Source of the DNA: an uncultured Hyphomicrobiales bacterium
GTDB taxonomy: Bacteria; Pseudomonadota; Alphaproteobacteria; Rhizobiales; Aestuariivirgaceae
Length of the DNA: 10,632 bases
Reading direction: 5' to 3'
Assembly (NCBI GenBank): GCA_903930095.1
Contig: CAIYXE010000797.1
Span: 1-10,632, forward strand
The position numbers and the translations under genes were made by a program. Positions 6,041 to 10,632 of this stretch are shown here, in pieces. How positions within the stretch are numbered: the stretch's first letter is position 1; every line of letters starts with the position of its first letter. The notes under the pieces are model-generated. The model was not told where the DNA came from. It saw nothing but the letters and a program-made list of their open reading frames with translations, and searched no databases.

Positions 6041-6600
6041 GCATATGCCAGCAACTGCGACGCTTTGCCCGGCGGGAGGATGGCGGGGCTGCCATCGAGA
6101 TAACCTTCATTTTTCCGCTCATGATGATGATGTTATTCGGTCTTTTCGACGCAGCGCTGCTGTTGTCCGACTACCGCAAGGTAAATTACGCAGCCCAAGT
6201 GGTGGGCAACGACGTGATCCGCCTCCAAAGCCCCACAACGTCCACCGAAGTTCAAGATGCCTTCTCGGCGGCCGAGATCATGATGCGCGCTACGCTGGCG
6301 GATGACGCCCGGGTAGAGGTCTACGGTTTCCAAAGAAACGATCCGAACCCGGTGCCGGTGCTCAGATGGGACATGAACAATGGCGTCGGCGAGCCATGTG
6401 GACCGCCTAACGAGGCTGCCCTTGGCAATCTGATGGCAGATGGCAATGATGTTGTCATCTCTGTTGTCTGCGCCAGGCATGAGCCGATCGTCTCAAGTTT
6501 CTTCGGCGAGGCCTTCGTCGGACAGATGGAGTTCATGCTTCGTAGGCAGATCGCCATGCGGCCGCGCGCGGGCAATTTTCTGGAATGCCCGGACTGCTGA
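6037..6600 (+). CDS. tadF: TadF-like pseudopilin (TadE/TadG family)
   Basis: Second minor pseudopilin, 187 residues, starting in the ATGA overlap with tadE. The leader MSICQQLRRFARREDG is basic. Cleavage after G16 gives a mature GAAIEITFIF with Glu at position 5, the hallmark of CpaA substrates. The helix that follows includes FPLMMMMLFGLFDAALLLSD. The periplasmic part has no recognisable enzyme motif; cysteines occur at EPCGPP, VVCARH and in the C-terminal ECPDC pair. TadE and TadF share the same architecture and are probably paralogues. In studied systems such proteins are processed by the prepilin peptidase and are needed for pilus assembly. By order and overlap I call it tadF; 'TadE-like' is equally defensible. 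Confidence 0.85.
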   Translation: MSICQQLRRFARREDGGAAIEITFIFPLMMMMLFGLFDAALLLSDYRKVNYAAQVVGNDVIRLQSPTTSTEVQDAFSAAEIMMRATLADDARVEVYGFQRNDPNPVPVLRWDMNNGVGEPCGPPNEAALGNLMADGNDVVISVVCARHEPIVSSFFGEAFVGQMEFMLRRQIAMRPRAGNFLECPDC

Positions 6601-6646
6601 GGCCGCAGGCAGAGTTGGGCAAAAGGGGTTTCCACTTCGGCTGATC

Positions 6647-7519
6647 ATGCTCTATGGGCATGCGCGGAGCAGTCGTTTGGACCTTACCGTTTTCATGGCC
6701 GTGCTTGCCGCGGCCGTCATGCATGCAAGCTGGAACGTTCTGGTCAAGCTGAAGCTTGATCGCTTCCTGTCGCTCTGCCTGATCCAGACGCTGATGGGCC
6801 TTCTCGGGATGGCCATGCTGGCGGTGTTTCCCTGGCCCTCGGCGGCCAGCGTTCCTTATGCGGCCTTGTCCGGGCTGCTGCATCTTGGCTATTTCCTGTT
6901 CCTCGCGCGGAGCTACCGCACGGGGGACCTGAGTCAGGTCTATCCCATCTCAAGGGGTGCAGCCCCGCTGCTCACGCTCGCCGCCACCTGGGCCTTCATG
7001 CATGAGGAGGTGAGCCTCGCCGGGGGTGCTGGCGTTGCCCTTCTCGTACTCGGCATCTGGGTCATCAGCCTCATCGGGCAACGCGGGCTCCGGCTCGACG
7101 GGTTGACCTTGTTCTTTGCCATCGGCACCTCGGTTTTCGTCGCCACCTACACAATCGTCGACGGAATGGGCGGGAGGATCTCCGGTGCGCCCTCGGGCTA
7201 TACCGGCCTCGTCTTCGTGTTCGACGCCCTATTCCTGTCGGTCGCCGCCCTGGGGATGCGCGGGCCCCGCATCCTGCGAGAGGTGGCGCCCTACTGGAAG
7301 ACGGGAATCATCGGCGCGTTGCTGTCGGGCGGTGCCTACTGGATCGCCATCTGGGCGATGACGCATGCGCCGATCGCCAGCGTGGCAGCACTGCGCGAAA
7401 CGAGCATCCTGGTCGTGATGCTGCTCTCCATGCGGGTGCTGAAGGAAACCGTCACCCTGCCCCGGCTCGGCGGAGCCGTGCTGATCGTCATCGGCGCGGT
7501 GCTGATCCGGCTGGCGTGA
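6647..7519 (+). CDS. EamA/DMT-superfamily transporter
   Basis: Inner-membrane transporter of the drug/metabolite transporter superfamily with two EamA repeats, about 290 residues. Ten hydrophobic helices can be traced, from LTVFMAVLAAAVMHASWNVL to GGAVLIVIGAVLIRLA. The first repeat has the helix-1 motif HASWNVLVK and the helix-3/4 segment YPISRGAAPLLTL; the second has ASVAALRETSILVVMLLS. These are typical of YdcZ/RhaT/EamA exporters, whose substrates cannot be read from sequence. Start choice: the ATG at 6647 lacks a ribosome site, while the TTG at 6677 has GGAG 7 nt upstream and gives MDLTVFMAVL, a common start in this family. An open upstream extension into tadF is a frame shadow. It is 46 bp after tadF and probably unrelated to the pilus. 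It is convergent with the oxidoreductase gene, 71 bp away, with no clear terminator between. Confidence 0.88.
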   Translation: MLYGHARSSRLDLTVFMAVLAAAVMHASWNVLVKLKLDRFLSLCLIQTLMGLLGMAMLAVFPWPSAASVPYAALSGLLHLGYFLFLARSYRTGDLSQVYPISRGAAPLLTLAATWAFMHEEVSLAGGAGVALLVLGIWVISLIGQRGLRLDGLTLFFAIGTSVFVATYTIVDGMGGRISGAPSGYTGLVFVFDALFLSVAALGMRGPRILREVAPYWKTGIIGALLSGGAYWIAIWAMTHAPIASVAALRETSILVVMLLSMRVLKETVTLPRLGGAVLIVIGAVLIRLA

Positions 7520-7590
7520 TCACTGTCAGGGCGCAAGAGCCGATGTGCGGGAACATGGCGTTTGCTTCAGCATGCTGTGGCGCTCCACTA

Positions 7591-10032
7591 TCATGCCTTC
7601 ACCCTTTCGCCTGCAGGATCATGGAACGGCGAGAGGCCGATCTCCGCCGGATAGGTCTCGGAGGCCACGAGGAGTTCGTAGCGGCCGGACAGGAGGAAGT
7701 CATCGCTCACGCCATCGGCGTTGCGCACATAGCCATAGCCGATGCTGCGGCCGAGCGTGTAGCCGAAGCCGCCGGAGGTGAGATAGCCCACGGGCGCCCC
7801 ATTGCGCAGGATGGTCTCACGGCCCACCAGCACGGCAGCCGGATCGGCGATGGTGAAGCCCGCCAGCCGCTTGGTGAGCAACCTCCCGGACACCGCCTCC
7901 AGGGCGGCGCGGCCGAGGAAGGGCGTGTTGGAGCGCATCTTCACCGCCCAGCCGAGGCCCGCCTCGAAAGGCGTGTCGTTCGGCGTGATGTCTGAGGACC
8001 AGGCGCGGTAGCCCTTCTCGAGCCTGAGCGACTCGAGCGCGCGGTAGCCCACGGGCCTGATGGCGAAGGCGGCACCCGCCGCCATCAGCGCATCATAGAC
8101 CTTGCCCGTGTCGGCCAGGGGCACGTGCAATTCCCAGCCGAGCTCGCCCACATAGGTGATGCGCAGCGCGCGCAGCATGACACCCGCCACCGCGATCTGG
8201 CGCACATGGCCGAAGGGGAAGGCGGCGTTCGAAACATCGGCCTGTGTCGCGGCGGCCAGCACGTCCCGCGCGCGCGGGCCCATCAGCGACAGCGTGCCCC
8301 AATGCTCCGTCACGTCCCGGAGGCCCACACGCGCGCCATCGGGCAGGTGGTCGCGGATCCAGGCCAGGTCATGGGTGCGGAAGCCGGTGCCGGTGACGAT
8401 GTAGAACAATTCATCCGACAGGCGCGCCACGGTGAGGTCCGCCTCGATGCCGCCGCGCGTGTTGAGGAGCTGGGTGTAGGTGAGACGGCCCGGCGGCTTC
8501 GCCACATGGGCCGCGCAGATCCATTCCAGCGCGGATGCGGCATCAGGACCCGAGAGTTCGTACTTCGCGAAGCTCGACTGGTCGAAGACGCCAACCGCCT
8601 CACGCACATGGGCATGCTCCTCGCCCACATGCGGAAACCAGTTCTGCCGGCCCATGGCATAGACGTCGCGCGGTTCGACGCCCGTGGGCGCGAACCAGTT
8701 GGGGCGCTCCCAGCCCAGCTTGGAGCCGAAGACGGCACCTTTCGCCTTCAGCCTCTCATAGAGCGGCGAGACGATGCGCGGGCGGCCTGATTCATACTCC
8801 TCATGCGGGAAGCCGATGGTGTAGTGCTTGCCATAGGCCTCGCAGGTGCGCGCCTTGACCCAGTCCCGGTCCTTGTGAAGGTCAGAGAAGCGGCGGATGT
8901 CGACGGCCCAGAGGTCCAGCGGTGCCTCGCCCGTCACCACCCATTGCGCCAGCACCCAGCCCGCACCACCGCCCGAGGCGATGCCGAAGGCGTTGAAGCC
9001 CGCACCCACATACATGTTGGCGCATTCGGGCGCGGGGCCGAGGATGAAATTGCCGTCGGGCGTGAAGCTCTCCGGCCCGTTGATCATGCGCTTGACGCCG
9101 GCATGGGCAAGGGCCGGCACACGGGCGATGGCCTGTTCCATGTGCTGTTCAAAATGGTCATAGTCGTCGTCGAACAGGCGGAACTGCCAGTCCAGCGGCA
9201 CGTCGCCCGAGGTCCAGGCTTGCGGATTTGGCTCATAGCCGCCCATGACGAGGCCGCCGACTTCCTCCTTGAAATAGGTGCGGCGGTCCGGGTCGCGGAT
9301 GGTGGCGGCATCGGCGCTGAGGCCTTCGATGCGGTCCGTGATGATGTACTGGTGCTTCACCGGCTGCAGCGGCACGGTGATGCCCGCGAGCGCGCCCACC
9401 TGCCTTGCCCACTGGCCGCCACAGTTCACCACCTTCTCGCAGGCGATGACGCCTTGCGTGGTCTCGACATGGGTGATGCGGTTGCCCGTCATGCGGAAAC
9501 CCGTGACGCGGATGTTCTCCACAATGCGCGCGCCGTGCATGCGCGCACCCTTGGCCAGCGACTGGGTGATGTCAGACGGGCTCGCCTGGCCGTCCGTCGG
9601 CAGCCAGCTGGCGCCGACGAGATCGGAGACGTCCATCAGCGGCCACATGCGCTTCACCTCGTCCGGAGACACGAGGTGCATCTCCATGCCGAAGCTGCGC
9701 GCGGTGGTGGCAAGGCGGCGGTATTCGGTCCAGCGGTCATGGGTTGTGGCGAGGCGGAGGCAGCCGGTCATCTTCCAACCCGTATCGAGACCCGTCTCCG
9801 CGGCGAGGCCCTTGTAGAGTTCCACCGAGTATTTGAGCACCCGCGTGATCGAGGCCGAGGCGCGAAGCTGGCCGACGAGGCCCGCCGCATGCCAGGTGGA
9901 GCCCGAGGTCAGCTGCCCCTGCTCCAGCAGCAGCACGTCTGCCTTGTGGTCGCGCGCCAGGTGATAGGCCGTCGAGCAGCCGATGATGCCGCCGCCGATG
10001 ACGATGATCTGGGCGTGGGTGGGAAGGGTCAT
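7591..10032 (-). CDS. FAD-dependent oxidoreductase-GcvT fusion, dimethylglycine/sarcosine dehydrogenase family
   Basis: An 813-residue flavoprotein that probably oxidatively demethylates an N-methylated amine, passing the one-carbon unit to tetrahydrofolate. The DAO-type FAD domain covers about 8-365, with the dinucleotide-binding motif GGGIIG (13-18) and GSTWHAAGL (44-52). H48 in this motif matches the histidine that binds FAD covalently in mitochondrial dimethylglycine and sarcosine dehydrogenases. A central FAO_M region is at about 370-425. A GcvT folate-binding domain is at about 428-690 (GVFDQSSFAKYELSG, LTYTQLLNTRGGIEADLTV, ITYVGELGWELHVP), and a GcvT C-terminal barrel at about 715-800. 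Length fits the family. The ATG at 10032 overlaps the stop of the upstream kinase (ATGA); an open extension to 10161 would lie inside that gene and is rejected. The substrate is unproven: dimethylglycine, sarcosine or another methylamine are options. Confidence 0.92.
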   Translation of the reverse strand: MTLPTHAQIIVIGGGIIGCSTAYHLARDHKADVLLLEQGQLTSGSTWHAAGLVGQLRASASITRVLKYSVELYKGLAAETGLDTGWKMTGCLRLATTHDRWTEYRRLATTARSFGMEMHLVSPDEVKRMWPLMDVSDLVGASWLPTDGQASPSDITQSLAKGARMHGARIVENIRVTGFRMTGNRITHVETTQGVIACEKVVNCGGQWARQVGALAGITVPLQPVKHQYIITDRIEGLSADAATIRDPDRRTYFKEEVGGLVMGGYEPNPQAWTSGDVPLDWQFRLFDDDYDHFEQHMEQAIARVPALAHAGVKRMINGPESFTPDGNFILGPAPECANMYVGAGFNAFGIASGGGAGWVLAQWVVTGEAPLDLWAVDIRRFSDLHKDRDWVKARTCEAYGKHYTIGFPHEEYESGRPRIVSPLYERLKAKGAVFGSKLGWERPNWFAPTGVEPRDVYAMGRQNWFPHVGEEHAHVREAVGVFDQSSFAKYELSGPDAASALEWICAAHVAKPPGRLTYTQLLNTRGGIEADLTVARLSDELFYIVTGTGFRTHDLAWIRDHLPDGARVGLRDVTEHWGTLSLMGPRARDVLAAATQADVSNAAFPFGHVRQIAVAGVMLRALRITYVGELGWELHVPLADTGKVYDALMAAGAAFAIRPVGYRALESLRLEKGYRAWSSDITPNDTPFEAGLGWAVKMRSNTPFLGRAALEAVSGRLLTKRLAGFTIADPAAVLVGRETILRNGAPVGYLTSGGFGYTLGRSIGYGYVRNADGVSDDFLLSGRYELLVASETYPAEIGLSPFHDPAGERVKA

Positions 10033-10632
10033 TCTGGAATCATCCCGTGTTTTTCGCGGTAGCGGTGAAGGAAGGCAGCAAGGCGAGCGAGGTTCTCGGC
10101 GGCATAGGCCTTGTAGTCGGCCCCCGGTGCGGCGAGGTGAATGTCCGACACCATGGCCCACATCGCCTCACGCACCAGGGCCGCGCCCTGCATGGCATCG
10201 AAGGCACGCCAGGTGGCATCATCGGGCTTCATGCCGAAATAGGCGCCGAGTAGCGCCTCGGCCTCAGCCTCACCCATCTCGGCATTGGCGGCAGCGCCTG
10301 CGAGGTCGAACATGGCAGTGCCGAAGCCCGCGTATTCGAAGTCGATGAGCCACAGGCGCTGGCCGTCATGGAGGAAATTGGCGGGCAGCAGGTCATGGTG
10401 GCCGAAGACGATGGGAAGCGGCAGCTGCACCGCCTCGAAGGCATCCGACATTGCAAGGAGGCGCGGCAGTTCGGCGAGGAATGGGCTTTTTCCCTCGCGC
10501 AGCGTGCGCGCGTAGTCGCGGATCACATGGAAAGGCCAGAAGATGACGGGCGTGCCGGTGACATGCGCGGGAAGCCTGTGGTGGAACTCCCGCAGCAATC
10601 GGCCCACGCGCGCGGGGTTTGCCCTGACATCC
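10029..10632 (-). CDS. Choline kinase/aminoglycoside phosphotransferase-like kinase (5' end outside window)
   Basis: The last 200 residues of a phosphotransferase of the APH/choline-kinase fold. The frame is open to the window edge, so the N-lobe is missing; the GTG at 10607 is internal, not a start. The catalytic loop GHHDLLPANFL (Brenner motif, near 10390) and the metal-binding aspartate in LIDFEYAGFG (near 10343) are intact. The IDFEYAG form resembles choline/ethanolamine kinases and LicA more than antibiotic-modifying enzymes. A helical C-terminal lobe follows (MFDLAGAAANAEMGEAEAEALLGAYFG), ending in KHGMIPE. It is the upstream partner of the FAD oxidoreductase, with a 4-bp ATGA overlap, so the two are translated together. 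A role on choline or a related amino alcohol is an inference from fold and context. Confidence 0.87.
   Translation of the reverse strand, partial: DVRANPARVGRLLREFHHRLPAHVTGTPVIFWPFHVIRDYARTLREGKSPFLAELPRLLAMSDAFEAVQLPLPIVFGHHDLLPANFLHDGQRLWLIDFEYAGFGTAMFDLAGAAANAEMGEAEAEALLGAYFGMKPDDATWRAFDAMQGAALVREAMWAMVSDIHLAAPGADYKAYAAENLARLAAFLHRYREKHGMIPE

Noticed and set aside
6121..6132. Tandem ATG repeat (four units) in tadF as a phase-variable tract
   Set aside because: Only four trinucleotide units, and slippage would keep the reading frame; it simply encodes part of a Met-rich helix.
7520..7590. Bidirectional terminator between the convergent transporter and flavoprotein genes
   Set aside because: Only CAGCATGCTG (7569-7578) is palindromic; there is no GC-rich stem followed by a T-run on either strand.
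8803..10062. 419-codon open frame on the plus strand opposite the flavoprotein gene
   Set aside because: Antisense shadow of a clear FAD-GcvT gene; His/Arg/Ala-rich without recognisable motifs.

Overview
The window looks like the chromosome of an alphaproteobacterium, probably Hyphomicrobiales or a close relative. This is inferred from the Cpa-type Tad pilus locus, the GC-rich codon usage and the strong protein-level resemblance to Caulobacter/rhizobial Cpa proteins. No RNA gene, insertion sequence, CRISPR array or phage gene was seen.

Bases 1-4836 (minus strand) hold the left arm of a Tad (tight adherence, type IVc) pilus locus, in transcription order: flp major pilin (4657-4836), cpaA prepilin peptidase (3997-4497), cpaB (3004-3912), cpaC secretin (1542-2999), cpaD lipoprotein (837-1529) and cpaE (1-788, cut by the window edge). 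The CpaF/TadA ATPase and the TadB/TadC platform proteins are not in the window; they would be expected beyond base 1. The flp-cpaA gap holds a perfect 13-bp stem-loop, and the cpaA-cpaB gap holds a 7-bp one. Both are placed to set pilin and machinery expression apart.

Bases 4837-5497 are an AT-rich, gene-free divergent control region with several palindromes. From it the pseudopilin pair tadE (5498-6040) and tadF (6037-6600) is read on the plus strand, coupled by an ATGA overlap.

Bases 6647-7519 (plus) encode a ten-helix EamA/DMT-type transporter with no obvious link to the pilus. Convergent with it, on the minus strand, lies a metabolic pair: the end of a choline-kinase/aminoglycoside-phosphotransferase-like kinase (10029-10632, 5' end outside the window), coupled by an ATGA overlap to an 813-residue FAD oxidoreductase-GcvT fusion of the dimethylglycine/sarcosine dehydrogenase family (7591-10032). 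This pair suggests use of an N-methylated amine or choline-related compound.

How the parts work together: CpaA processes Flp, and probably TadE/TadF; CpaC with CpaB and CpaD forms the outer-membrane channel; CpaE positions or tunes the apparatus. I found no clearly novel system. The most interesting signals are the stem-loops and palindromes in the pilus control regions and the kinase-oxidoreductase coupling.
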